Below the pieces are notes generated by a model that worked only from the letters and a program-made list of their open reading frames with translations, did not search any database and was not told the DNA's origin. The position numbers and the translations under genes were made by a program. A stretch of 64,000 bases of DNA from Miscanthus floridulus (Eukaryota; Streptophyta; Magnoliopsida; Poales; Poaceae), in the NCBI RefSeq assembly GCF_019320115.1, contig NC_089586.1, forward strand, positions 3,496,804-3,560,803, in the 5' to 3' direction. This document shows positions 1-11,485 of this stretch, one piece after another (position 1 is the stretch's first letter; the number at the start of each line of letters is the position of its first letter).

Positions 1-265
1 AACCCAATCCCTCCAGCGGCACACCCCCCCACGCAGCCAAAATATTCCATGGATCCCAGCGCGGCCCACCAATCGCTGTCCGCCACCTGGCGCCACTTGC
101 CAATAAACAAGCGGCCGCCGACCGCTGACCTGCCGCCGCGGAGTAGTAGTTGGTTGAAGAGGAGTGGTGAGATTTGGGAAGCTGCGGCTCGACATTGCTC
201 CTGTGCTTGCTTGCCGCGTCGTGGATCGTTGTCGTTGCATGCGGAGCTAGCCAGCTAAGCTGGAC
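1..265 (+). other. 5' flank and probable leader of the NLP gene
   Basis: No coding sequence is supported here. The stretch is GC-rich and runs into the chosen ATG at 266. I could not pick a convincing TATA box. Short open frames in this part show no family features. Confidence 0.3.
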
Positions 266-3115
266 ATGGCGATGGAGATGGAGACCGACATGGACGGGGT
301 GCTCCAGCGCTTCGACGTCGACGCCCGGGGGAGCAGCGACAGCCCATGTGAGGAGCGGTGCTCTATAGCTCCAGCGACTGACTAGCGCTGGCCGCTGTTC
401 CGTCCGGATCGCCTGCTGCTCACACGGCTGTTTCGGTGGGTGGATCCGTGCGTGCAGGTGCAGGTGGGAGCGCGAGCGCCGGCCCGCCGCAGGACAACAA
501 GGAGGCCGCCGTCGGTGGCGCGGTGAAGGAGCGGATCGCGCGGGCTCTGAGGATCTACAAGGACGCGGCGGCGGGGCAAGGCGGCGGAGGCGGTGCGCTG
601 GTGCAGGTGTGGGCCCCGGCGCGGGACGGGGACCGGCGGGTGCTGGCCACCCGGGGCCAGCCGTTCGTGCTGCCGCCGCCGCGGTGCCACCGCCTGTTCC
701 AGTACCGGACGGTGTCGCTCACGCACGCCTTCCCCGTCGGCGGCGCCGCCGTGCCCGGGGAGCGGGGCCTGCCGGGGCGGGTGTTCGACGCCGGGGAGCC
801 CGAGTGGACGCCCAACGTGCAGTACTATGGCACCGGCGAGTACGCGCGCATCAGCTACGCGCTCATCTACGATATCCAGGCCGCGCTCGCACTGCCCATC
901 CTTGACCCCGCCACGGGGTCCTGCCTCGCCGTGCTCGAGCTCGTCACCACCTCGCCCAGGCTCCACTTCGCCGCCGAGGTCGACAGCCTCTCCAAGGCGC
1001 TCCAGGTACCTCCTCTGCTCCAACTCTTCATCTGCCCATTGATCGCCCAGTCTTGCTGCAGATGCAACAACACATACACTATTTCATGAAAAGTTCGTTC
1101 AACCACCAAATAAAGCGATCGAAATGGCACAATTTCATCCATTCGGCATTTGAAGCTTCTGATCATACCACCTGCTTTCCAACTCGTGTTCACTGTCCAT
1201 GGCAATGCAATGCAGGCAGTGGCGTTGAGAGGCTCCGAGATCTGCCGCCGCCCCACGCCCGAGGTGTGAATTCGAATGCCATCACATGTAATTTAAGCAA
1301 AATTGAAACATTCGATGCCACGATCACGGCCAATCATGTTCATTTACATCCTATCCAATGCGTTTAATTTCTCATGAGCCAGGTCTGCAACGACGATGAG
1401 GCGGCGTCTCAGGTGGCCATGTCCGAGGTCGCAGACATCTTGAACAAAGTGGGGGAGGCTCACAAGCTGCCACTAGCGCAGGCCTGGGCCAGGTGCAGGC
1501 GCTGCAGCACGGGCACGAAGCACGCCTCCCTGACGGCGGCCGGCACGCCGTTCTACCTCGCCGGCGCAGACCCAACCATCCTCGGCTTCCACGAGGCCTG
1601 CGTCGAGCACCATCTGCGGTCCGGCCGGGGCGGGCTCGTCGAGGAGGTGGCCGCGGCGCGCCGGCCCCGCTTCTGCGCCGACGTCACCAAGTACTCCATG
1701 GACGCGTACCCGCTCGCGCACCACGCGCGGTTCTGCGGCCTGGCCGGCTGCCTCGCCGTGTGCGCGCAGCTGCGCCGCGGCGTCGACGACGCGTCCATGG
1801 ACATGGACGGCGGCGGCGGCTGGGATGAGTGCGTGCTGGAGTTCTTCCTCCCGCCGGACTGCAGGGACGGCGCGGCGCAGAAGGCGGCAGCGGACGCCGT
1901 CGCGGCCACCATCATGGAGCGCTATGGCAGTGGCGATCTGAAGGCTGATCGTGATAAGCGGGTTGCAGGATTTGGCTTTTGAGATCTTTGCAGATGGCGA
2001 GTGCGTGCTTCGGCCTGATCGTGTGACCATGGCTGATGCCCCCGAGCTTGAGCTGAACTATCATGAAGGAGATGAGCGGGATTCAGATGAGGAGGGTCTA
2101 CATCTGGTGGCAGTTATGGGTACTGCAGACACTGAAGCACTCAAGATGCACCATGACGAACACCATGGTGGCGAGGATCCAAGATCACAAGTTGGTAAGA
2201 AGACGACGAAAAGGAAAGGTGAAAAAACTGTCAGTTTGGAAGAACTGCAGCACTACTTCTCTGGAAGCCTGAAAGATGCAGCCAAGAGTCTTGGGGGTAA
2301 GTGAAAAAGGTCATGTCAAGAGTAGCTATGAATTCCTTGTCCATCTATATTTATCCGAAAATGCGAATTGCTCCTGAACATTTTGACATAAAGCCATGTT
2401 CATGACTGAATGCTGGATCATGAGTCAGATAACTATAACATGCCTGTCTTCTTGTGCAGTTTGTCCAACAACGATGAAGCGCATCTGCAGACAGCACGGC
2501 ATCGCCAGGTGGCCATTCCGCAAGCTCGCCAAGGCGAACCGCTCCCTAGACAAGATCAAGCGCGTCTTTGAGTCGGTGCAAGGCTCATCACAGACCATGG
2601 CCGCTTCTGCTCCTGCTGTGGCTGCTGCGTCTCAGCAAGCTCCAGCTGTGGCTGCTGCTGCTCGCCGTGCTCCTGCCTTATCATGCCTATCAAGTGCTCT
2701 GAGAGTGGAGTCCTCCCAAGGCTCATGTCAAGCGCCGCCGCCTCCTCTGAAGGAGGCCACATGGCGCAAGCCTTTGCCCGGTGGAGACGCCAGCGTGGTG
2801 ACTGTCAAAGCGAGCTATAGAGGGGACATCATCAGGTTCAGGGTGCCGAGCTCCGCAGGCGTCGCGACGGTGAAGGGGGAGGTGGCCAAGCGGCTGGGGC
2901 TGGAGGCTGGCGAGTTCGACGTCAAGTACCTGGACGATGACAACGAGTGGGTGCTCTTGTCCTGCGACGCCGACTTCCAGGAGTGCCTCGATGTCGTCCC
3001 GGCGTTGTCAGGCGCGTCAACATCGTCTGGCTCCGGGACGGCTCAGCCGGTGGTCAGGCTGATGGTGCAGGAGGTAGCTGAGGTCCATGGGAGCTCCTGT
3101 GGCAGCTCAGATTAG
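266..3115 (+). CDS. NLP: NIN-like protein (NLP) transcription factor, RWP-RK and PB1 domains, one apparent frameshift
   Basis: NLPs are nuclear transcription factors of nitrate signalling; an N-terminal regulatory region controls an RWP-RK DNA-binding domain, and a C-terminal PB1 domain mediates dimerisation. Exons inferred by eye: 266-347, 464-1005, 1216-1263, 1383-2296 and 2460-3115, all GT-AG. The ATG at 266 was chosen because exon 1 (27 codons plus one base) joins exon 2 in frame through the second CAG near 463. The GAF-like region spans exons 2-4 (for example ALALPILDP, then LPLAQAWARC). RWP-RK straddles the last intron (KTVSLEELQHYFSG, then CPTTMKRICRQHG), at about residues 500-560. PB1 is at about 642-728. 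The product would be about 746 residues, on the short side for the family. Total exon length is 3n+1: the frame must shift near 1941-1950, between YGSGDLK and VISGLQDLAFEIF. The signature reads RWPFRK instead of RWPSRK. Family assignment is secure; functionality is uncertain because of the frameshift. Confidence 0.88.
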
Positions 3116-3567
3116 TCACAGGAAATAGAGCTGCAGGGCTCAACCAATGTTTGGTCCACGCATCTGTAGGAAGCTTTCACTACTGGCACGTGTCTGTCTC
3201 TACATCCATGTCCAAAAGTTTCAAGTAATAAATACTAAAATAGGAGCATCTCACACTTTTGGTTGTCTCAGACAGTACAGGTGTAGTCTAGGGCATATAA
3301 AAGAACAAATCACTGTGATCTAGCACTAGTTTTTTTCTTCATTTTTTAAATATATGACGTTCAGGATAGGCTAATTTATTCGTCATATATTTAAATAAAT
3401 ACGAAGGGAGCATATGTCACGATAAAGAACACACTGATGCAAACTGGAGCTTTGCATTTCAACAAACACTGATTTCTGTCAGGCAACCACATGGTAGCAT
3501 AATATTACAGATGGAAGAAAGCATGAAGGTACACTTCCACATTGTAATGCTAGATGAGAAAGTTCTG
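3116..3567. other. Intergenic region between two convergent genes
   Basis: It holds the 3' ends of the NLP gene (stop at 3113-3115) and the PTST1-type gene (stop at 3568-3570, minus). It is AT-rich. Near 3345-3410 there is a weak inverted repeat (taaatatatgacg against cgtcatatatttaaa) that may be an old MITE remnant. Nothing else is recognisable. Confidence 0.4.
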
Positions 3568-6500
3568 TTACTCCACAATAAGAATATTGTTCTGCGTCAT
3601 TCCATCTCCAGCAGTGGGATATTCAGGCGACAATCTCCATTCCCCATCAACCAAAAACTTGATCTCATACCTTCCAGGGGGCACACAGCGAGTTTATTTA
3701 CGTGAAGAAAAACAAGCTGATCAGCATGGAACAAACTGATAAAACTAACCTTCCAGGTCTTAGCTTCAGAGTCGCAGAGAATCTTCCGTAGTCTCCCGAA
3801 TACTCCATGGACATTGCCTCACCCTGGGACCATCCGTCGAATGAACCCATAATTTGCACATTCTGATGTGGAAACATAATCAACATAGATGTAAGAACTA
3901 AAGAAAGCGGCCATGGGGACAATAGCAGACACATGACAATGTAATGTGAAGCTGAAAATAATTTATATATTGCTGCAAAAAGAACTTTTGTTCCTCATAT
4001 AACGAGTCAACAAATGTTTACCTCAGCCATGCCAACCCAGTAGACAGAAATTTCTTGGGTCTTTAAAGATTCAACATCCTTTATCTGTTCCATAATCTTA
4101 TCATGAACAGCTGCAGGAGAGCAAACATAATTTCACTGAATCTTTCAAAATATTGATTCAACCTGAAGCATTGCATGCTCATTGCTGCCACTTACCTTCT
4201 AATCTGGAGAGAAGATGAGATTGAATATATTTTCCGTTCATCCTCCTAGACCCTAACGGAACATCAAAATTAGCAATCTCTTCAGCTAGGCCAACCAGAG
4301 CCTGTTGACATCAACAAAAGAGTACATGTACAAAACATAAACACTTGCTTGAGTAAAAAAACCATCAATACTGATCCAAAATATAATCACCAAACAAGAT
4401 TTGAAAAAAACTAGGAAAGGAACTATAGCTTTAGACCCAGTTCTAAAGATGACAAACACAGGAGATTACAATATTATCCTCTCCCCAGTGGCAACCAGCA
4501 AATATTATTCAAGTTTGATATCCTTATGAGAAATACTTCTATCCCACAAACTATCATATGGAATCTAAAGAAATGAAGGAAGCTGACTGACCAGCCCAAA
4601 AAAGTAGGTTTTCTCTTGGATGAGCAGGGACATGGCAGTTTTGCTAACATTCAAACATATGTAGGACACAAAACAGGGCCCAAAAAATTATATGTACAAA
4701 TATATATCTTGATGCACACAGAGTTAAACACAAAGTGTAGTCACCAAAAGTTTAAAACAAGAAAATGCTGTACGAGCTAACCTGCAGTTCTAGTTCCAAA
4801 ACAGCAAGTTCACCTTTGAACTTTACAACTGCATCATCCTTTATTTGCAACTGGAGAACATAAAATTAAGTTAGCATTGTGCAAATTCTGACATATAGCA
4901 TCTACTCTATATCCTTCCGAGTTCCGATACAGAAAAAACATCTCAAATGTATGATAAGCCTCAGTTTACCAAACAATTGTGTCGCAGCTAATGTACTTTC
5001 AATTATAATGTTTTTTTTTCATCTGGCAAAACTGACAATTGTTTGAGGTATAGGTAGCATAAAATGAGCTGCAGAATTTTCCAAGATAAACCCTTGCTCT
5101 TGCAACAAGCTGCTTCCAGAATCGTGTAGACATGTACATCAATCAAAAAGAAAAGGCGTTCTAAAGTTACTTGTCTCAGTTATTTCTCACTTTTGTCACC
5201 AACAGCTACAGCCAGGCCTTCCTGTTCACCACTATATTTTGTGAGCAACTGCTGTGAGTTGCATTTCAAGTCCAGGACTCAGAGTCCTGGACAGTGTTCT
5301 CCCTAGCTTTGCCACAGCCCTATTTTGTTAAGTTATGCTTTTCTCAATCTATTTTTGCTAAGCAGACATCCTTTGATTTTGCTAAAAAAGTGAATTAAAC
5401 TGAACTTAAAAGTTGCTGGTGAGTTCTACATGCTTTGGTTTCTGATAAAAGCAAATTCACTGTATGTCGCTGACCACCTCATGACTGCAAACACAATGAC
5501 TGGACAGAACAGTTGATTTTCCTTTTATTAAATGTCTAGATGCTTTTTTCAATAGATTAAGAAGTTGAGCCGCCGTTGATTATTCCTTCAGGTAGCTTAG
5601 TATTTGGGAGAAGTAGAAAATAGTTCACTATGGACAAATATGTGATGATGTGTTATTTGAAAGAGCACAAAAAATAACCTGTCTCTTGAGGAACCGGTTA
5701 TATTGATTTGCTTCGCTAAGTCTTCTCAAAAGCTTACTTCGTTCCGAATCAGCCAAAAGAGCCTTTAACTGCAAAATTACAGAAAGAATAAGGGATGCAG
5801 GAAAATTAGGATCCATGACTTTCTAAGTAAAAAAAAATGAATTGTTCTTTATTCAACCGAAGCTACAAATCTCAAATCCAATCAACAAACAAATCAGTGC
5901 TGCAAGCAAACTTTTTTTTTTTCTTACCTTCTCAGTAATTTAGAAAGGACTGCATTAGTTCATAAGATTGTAAAGAGATTAGCTTAATCTAGATGGTTCC
6001 TCATTAACTGAACAGGTACCTGACCCAGGTCTAATGACTTGATTTTTTTATTAGTAGTTTAGCAATCTTAACGACTTTTAAGTTAAATGTATCAACAGGA
6101 AACAGAGGCACATGGCCATAGGCATTATAGAGATGTATCTTTCTCTTATGTTAAACGCTGCATATAAAGCCTCCAATTAACCAATTCCACAAATAGAAAA
6201 TGAATAGAAGACGTCCATCCGGACAATACAGAAATAAAAGCAAAAAAAGAAGAAAGTATACTTGTATCTTAGAAGTAGAAAAAACATCAAGTATAGGATA
6301 GTCATCTGAAGAGGTACTGCATAGGCTAAATAATATAGTGCTGAGTTCAACAGATACCTCATCAGAGCTCAGCTTTCGAGAAAGCAGATTTTCAGATACA
6401 ACACCATTGGTAGTTCCATCAGCATCAGTAGTCTGCTCTGATGAAGATGACGTTGAGTCAGAGGGTGCAGGGCCATCTTCTAAGTTTAAGCTTGCAGCAA

Positions 6501-6896
6501 AGGATCTCCAGCGTGACCTTTTTCGAATAATTGGGCTCATGGGGTATGCCATATTAGTGAACTTGCGGCATCGACTGGAGTTTGTTGAGCTAGAGACATA
6601 GCAGCAAATCCTTTTGGGAATCCATTGGTTTTCAGACACCAACTTACTTGAACATACGAAGCTGTACTCTTTTCCCACATTTCTTGAGAACAAAAAAAAA
6701 ATGACATGTTAAAATTACTGGTGGAAGAAAATGGAACTATATTACCAGGTTCAATGCACATGTTATCCAACAAGGTGTGAAAATACTAAGATCAGGTAGA
6801 GGAAACCCCAAAAAGTCAAAATCAGGTAAAGAACCATTTAAACAACATGACTAACATAATAGCCTACCTTGCAAAACTTGTTGTTAAGCATTCCAT
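3568..6896 (-). CDS. PTST1: PTST1-type protein (Protein Targeting to Starch): coiled coil plus CBM48
   Basis: PTST1 is a plastid protein that binds starch through a CBM48 domain and brings granule-bound starch synthase to the granule for amylose synthesis. Minus-strand coding exons, all GT-AG: 6896-6868, 6682-6358, 5768-5679, 4850-4782, 4301-4196, 4110-4022, 3862-3750 and 3670-3568 (stop TAA 3570-3568). They sum to 924 nt, an intact frame of 307 residues. The N-terminus starts MECLTTSFARN and is Ser-rich and poor in acidic residues, as expected for a transit peptide. Residues about 119-175 (LKALLADSERSKLLRRL, then LQIKDDAVVKFKGELAVLE) form the coiled coil. The C-terminus (about 237-307: NVQIMGSFDGWSQGEAMSM, LRPGRYEIKFLVDGEW, GMTQNNILIV) is CBM48, with the Trp of FDGW and the EW glucan-contact position kept. 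The start lies only nine codons before the first coding intron. PTST1 is preferred over FLO6/PTST2 because of the short length and single coiled-coil block. Confidence 0.88.
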
Positions 6897-7092
6897 AATG
6901 CCCTGAGAAAGAAAAAAGAAATAAAGGTAACTTCTTCAGTTCTTATGAATTGAATATAGAATATAATTCTAGGCAAATCTGTATGGGACAAGCAACTATT
7001 GAAAACATTCGGTTACATCTTCATCTGAAATATGAGCTGATAGGGCTTAGACAGTATCTGACCACACATCCAACAAGCAGGCACTAGCTTAC

Positions 7093-7811
7093 CTCCTTGT
7101 ACTTGCATAATCCATGGGGTCCTCATGTACTGCACCAGAGTCACAATTCTGATGGTTGGAAATGCTAATGATGCATGCTTGACATGAATACATAATCTCA
7201 ACGACTAAACAAGCATATTGCCACCGACATAATAGCAACAGGATTATTGTATCCTAAAAAAGTTAAAAAAAAAACTAGGATTTGGCAGCAGTTGTAGAAG
7301 GTGCTGTAATCAGCCTAAATAATTCTGTGGGTGTAAACAGCCACTGAATGTAACAGGTTAGTTGCCTTCTTTTATTATTTTAGGGGCATTACAGGTTGGC
7401 TGCCTTAACCACATCAATCATGCATCGACTGGAGAGCAATCCAATACAACATCAATCAGGCAGCTAGAGCTAGAACAGTAGCTTGGGAGGGGATTGGAAC
7501 GAGGCCGTACCTGAAACCACCTCCCGCGAATGCGCGACGCAAGGGGGCGGCGGGCTGGAGCGGGAGCCCTGACTGAGCACCGGACGCGGACAGGAGCGGA
7601 GGAGCGTCTGGCTAGGGGCGGAGGAAGAGGCCGCGCCGAGGGGCTGGGGTGGGGGCAGGGGGACGAGGAAGAGCTCGTGGCTGTCGGCGCGGTCGTCTCT
7701 GTTCGCGGCCACGGTTTTCTGCCCGTGGCTTTCGCCTCTTGCGGACTCGTGCGACGAGGGGATCAGGCGAAGCACACAGCCAGTGGCCAGTGAGTTGGAT
7801 CTCACTGTCCT
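7093..7811 (-). promoter_or_regulatory. 5' untranslated exons and promoter side of the PTST1-type gene
   Basis: Upstream of the coding start, two further minus-strand exon boundaries are visible. One is an internal exon at 7148-7093, with acceptor CAG before 7148 and donor GTAAGC after 7093. The other is a GC-rich first exon ending at 7511 with donor GTACGG. The GC-rich block to about 7.8 kb is taken as the first exon and core promoter. Open frames through it lack family similarity. Inferred from splice consensus only; the transcription start is not fixed. Confidence 0.45.
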
Positions 7812-8019
7812 CGCATCCCCCCCCCCTCACCTCGTTCATAACTCGCACGCGCACCCTGTCCGACGCTGTGCCCTGCTTCTTCCTCGGGACCCACTCCTCT
7901 CTCCCTCCGCGTGGGTGGCACTCTGGCGCCGGCCCCCAGCTCGCTGCGCTCCCATCCATTGCCCCCCATCTGGGCCGTGCGCTCATAACTCAGTGTGCCC
8001 CCGTAAAACACTTGATATG
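7812..8019. other. Short spacer between the PTST1 promoter side and a foldback repeat
   Basis: Mixed-composition sequence with a run of C (7820-7827). No gene or repeat ends could be recognised. Confidence 0.2.
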
Positions 8020-9330
8020 TAAAGGTACGTTTGATATAGATAAAATATTTAAAATATACTGTTATAACATATGTGCGAAATAAATACAACATCTAAATAA
8101 AATACTTATAACATGTATGTGAAACATATGCAACATCTATATAAAACACTTGCAACACCCAGATAAAACACTTGCTGGATAAAATATTTTGAACAAACGC
8201 TTATAGCATACCTTCAAAAACTTATAAAATATGCAATATCCCGATCTACTTTTGCAACATCCATATATAACAATTACAACATACCTCTAAAACATATGAA
8301 ACACTTAAAACATACATTTGCAACATAGGAGAGGGGGGTTGGGTCGGTCGATTCCGGTCGTCGGGTGGGATCCAGTGGTGAGCGGCAGCGCACAAGCATC
8401 ACTACCACCAGTACTAGCAGCACCGGCCTTGGCTCGGTTGGTGGGGGACGCGCGCTACGAGAGGGAGCGGGTGGCATGGCGCACGACCGAAGCGAGGAGC
8501 GAGGGCGGGTGGGGTACGCGACGGGCGAGAAGAGGACCGAGCGGCACAGATGGAGGACGCCACAACCGGGAGCGAGGATCAAGCGAGTGACCGGCGGACG
8601 CCCCAGTTGGTGGACCCCAGCGTCCATAAGGCTATCCTATCCGCTCCCCTCACGTCATCGCAGTTTTATAAAAAAATCATGCATCGCCGCAACTGGGCTC
8701 CGTCGCGCCTCCCGTCGGCCTTCCTTTCCACACCACCGCACCCGCACCACCGTGGCGTGCTCCCCCACGACCGCACAGTCGCTGCCGCCTTGCTACGCAA
8801 GGCCGCATCCACCCGTATGCTGCGGTCGCCTCCACCGCGGGCGTCGCTCGCCGAGGGCACCACACATGCCCTATCGTCGGGGGCAGCGCAATCGCCTGCC
8901 CACTGCCATCCTCCTTCTCCATCGCGACTACATAGCTGGATTCCGCTGTGCCGTGCTCCACCCACTCGTCTGACAGGTTTTTGCTGAAAGCGCATGTCGC
9001 AATTATAAGTTTTCAAGTATTTCATATGTTTTAGAGGTACGTTGCAAGTGTTTTAGATGGATGTTGTAAAAGTAGATCGAGATATTGTATAGTATGTTGC
9101 AAAGGTCTGTTACCAATGTTTCATCTGTGCTTTCGGACGTACGTTGCAAGTGTGTTTATCTAGATATTGTATATGTTTCACACATATATTGCAATTGCTT
9201 TATCTGGATGGTGTGTATGTTTGCAATTGTTTTTCAGGTGTTTTTATAAGTGTTTCAGAAGCATGTTTTCAACTGTTTCATCTGTCTTTTTTTATATTGC
9301 AAGTATTGCATCTGAATGTTTCAAAAAGTA
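8020..9330. repeat. Foldback element: AT-rich inverted arms around a GC-rich core
   Basis: The left arm (about 8020-8328) and right arm (about 8991-9330) are imperfect inverted repeats. For example 'cgatctacttttgcaacatc' (8241-8260) matches the complement of the segment near 9060-9085, and 'acctctaaaacatatgaaa' (8284-8302) matches the complement of the segment near 9018-9036. Both arms are built from short reiterated units such as 'tgcaac' and 'aaaacactt'. The 660-bp core is GC-rich and has no recognised coding content. The layout resembles a non-autonomous MULE- or CACTA-like element with repetitive subterminal regions. Exact ends and target-site duplication were not found, so the superfamily is unassigned. 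Confidence 0.6.
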
Positions 9331-9594
9331 GATCGAGCGAGTGCAGCGAATCTCCATTTGGTCAATGTAGATCATATTTTCCGGCGGTGTTTCTCGACTC
9401 CACGACGATTAGTTGGGGCGGGCAGACCGCGCCCTGTAGCAGTGGTCAGCGGCAACTAAAGGCAGCTCTCGGACGGGTGCCTTCGGACGACGCAGTCCCT
9501 GCACGGGCGCGTAAAATGGCATGGGAAGCGGATTGTAGACATGGGCATCTGGATGTCCGGGCGATATCAATGTCGTATACCTTTTGAGAGTTTA

Positions 9595-9712
9595 GGCCCC
9601 GTTCGCTTGGAGGAATTTTAGAGGAATCTGAAAGAATTTGTAAGAGAAAAATACTGTTTCAGATGAAAAAAAAAACAGATCAAATCGGATTTAAGGACAC
9701 GCCAACGGGGCC
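9595..9712. mobile_element. Small MITE with GGCCCCGTTCG-type inverted ends
   Basis: The left end reads ggccccgttcgcttgg and the right end is the near complement (gccaacggggcc). It is flanked on both sides by TTA, fitting the 3-bp target-site duplication of PIF/Harbinger (Tourist-like) elements. It is 118 bp with no coding capacity. Confidence 0.65.
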
Positions 9713-9865
9713 TTAGCCCTTCGACTCAAATTCACTGCCTTCCACTTCCGGTCTTCGTATGATGTGACGATGGGACCGTAAACAGTGTAACCATAAATCC
9801 TTGCTGCTGATCCGGATTTGTGGCTTTGTTGATAACAGTTCCCTGGATTTTCGTCCAAATTAAAG

Positions 9866-11485
9866 GCCACATATACACTAGCACCAATTCGAAGGACCTG
9901 AATTCGGTGCAGTAGTAACTACTACAGCAACATAAGCAGTAGCAGCATCTCAGCCATCCAAGGATCACCGATGGCTAAGATCAGAGCCCCTTTTCTTTCT
10001 CATTTTTTCTCCAACATGTGCTATCGGTTTCTCTTTTTTGAGGGAAAGAACGGTGAGCGTGGAAGAGTTGACGCTATTTTTCCTAGGAAGATTGCTCATA
10101 ACGTGTGAATCACCAACAGTGCCAGACTCAAGTATGAAAACTACAAAATTATACTATTACGGAGCATGTATGTTGAAAATTACGAAAATATATCTGGAAC
10201 CACTAAATCTCAAAAACATATATCTAATATTAAAGAGCCAAAATCCCACATCCATTTTTTCCATTCAATCTGACCGAACCGTTCAACCCAAAAAAGTTTG
10301 TGAATTTCAGAAAACGCCTATTCACCCCATCTAGCCATTTCGATCATTTCAAATAATTTCTCAACATATATGCTTAAATGAAAATAAAATTATTTTTTCC
10401 CATGTGATTTTACCGAAAGTTGTTTTCTGGTGGAACAATTTTTAAAAATCATTTTAATGACTTTGTATTACTAGCAAACACGCCAGTGCACCGGAAGAAC
10501 ACGGTGGCGTCAGCTTCTCAAAAGAATGCAGCAATAGGACCTGGGAGGAGGTGGCGCAGACTGCTCCATCTGAGCGCTGGCGCTGCACGCGGGATTGGAG
10601 CAGCGACAACGCTGCACGTGAGATGGAAAAGGCAGTGGCGCTGCGCGCGGGACAAGAGCAGCGGCGGTGCAGCGTGTGGGACGGCGGCGCAAGATAGAAG
10701 CAACGGCGGCGTAGGACGCGATGCAACAGCGCCGGAAGATGGACACTTTTTTTTATTAGAGCAACGTGAGGTGGAGAGATGTGAGCCCAAGTTGAACGCG
10801 ACTGAGTGGGCCGAATGGTTCGGTCAGATTGAACGGAGAAAAAATGGAGGCAGGATTTTGGCTCTTTAATACTCACTCCGTTCTTTAATATAAGCCATAT
10901 AGTTTTTAGCACTGCTTAGGAAAGGATGTGAGACCGAGAAAAAAAAGGAAAATCAGACCATCTTCTCTTTTCCAATCAAATTACTTCCTAAATCTAAGAG
11001 ATTGGTTGGGCCATGTGCTATGTACGGTGGGAAGGTTTCCAAACTAATCGGCGTGGGAGCTGATACGTACCTATATTTTGGAATTTTTTTTAGAAATCTA
11101 TATGGCTTATATTAAGGAACGGAGGGAGTATTAGTTATATGTTTTTGAAATTTAGTGGTTCCACATATATTTTCGTAATTTTCAACATATATGCTCCGTA
11201 ATAGTATATTTTTGTAATTTCCGTACTTGAGTCTGGCGCTGTTGATGACTCACACGTCATGCGCAATGCTAAAAAAAATAGCGTCAACTCTTCTGTGCTC
11301 AGTTCTTTCCTAAAAAAAGAGAGACCGGTAGTACACGGTGGAGAAAACAATAAGAAAAAAGAGGCTTTGATCCTAGCCATCGGTGGTCCCTGGATGGCTG
11401 AGATGCTGCTACTGCTTATCTTGCGGTAGTAATTACTACTGTACTGGATCTAGGTCCCAATTCGAATAAGACTCTAGGTATAATC
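9866..11485. repeat. Large foldback element (about 1.6 kb) with long inverted arms
   Basis: The left arm (about 9866-10285) and right arm (about 10806-11485) pair over several hundred bases. Examples: 'agcagtagcagcatctcagc' near 9936 against the complement near 11396-11417; 'ccactaaatctcaaaaacat' near 10200 against 11143-11162; and 'aaagagccaaaatcc' near 10234 against the complement at 10851-10865. The right arm is interrupted by the MITE at 10872-11128; removing it makes the arms continuous. The core (about 10420-10800) is GC-rich with no recognised protein. It is probably a non-autonomous DNA transposon; I did not identify transposase or the flanking duplication. Confidence 0.65.
10872..11128. 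mobile_element. Stowaway-like MITE (Tc1/mariner type)
   Basis: The ends are ctcactccgttctttaatat and the complement of the right end ctccctccgttccttaatat. These continue into ataagccatatag, giving inverted repeats of about 33 bp. TA flanks both ends (10870-10871 and 11129-11130), the Stowaway target. It is 257 bp and non-coding, and sits inside the right arm of the larger foldback element, so it is the younger insertion. Confidence 0.85.

Noticed and set aside
382..1023. Long minus-strand frames opposite NLP exon 2
   Set aside because: GC-rich codon bias on the coding strand creates open antisense frames; no domain is visible.
436..1089. Frame starting at a GTG near 436 as a separate gene
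   Set aside because: It is exon 2 of the NLP gene read through both splice sites. The ATG exon at 266-347 joins it in phase.
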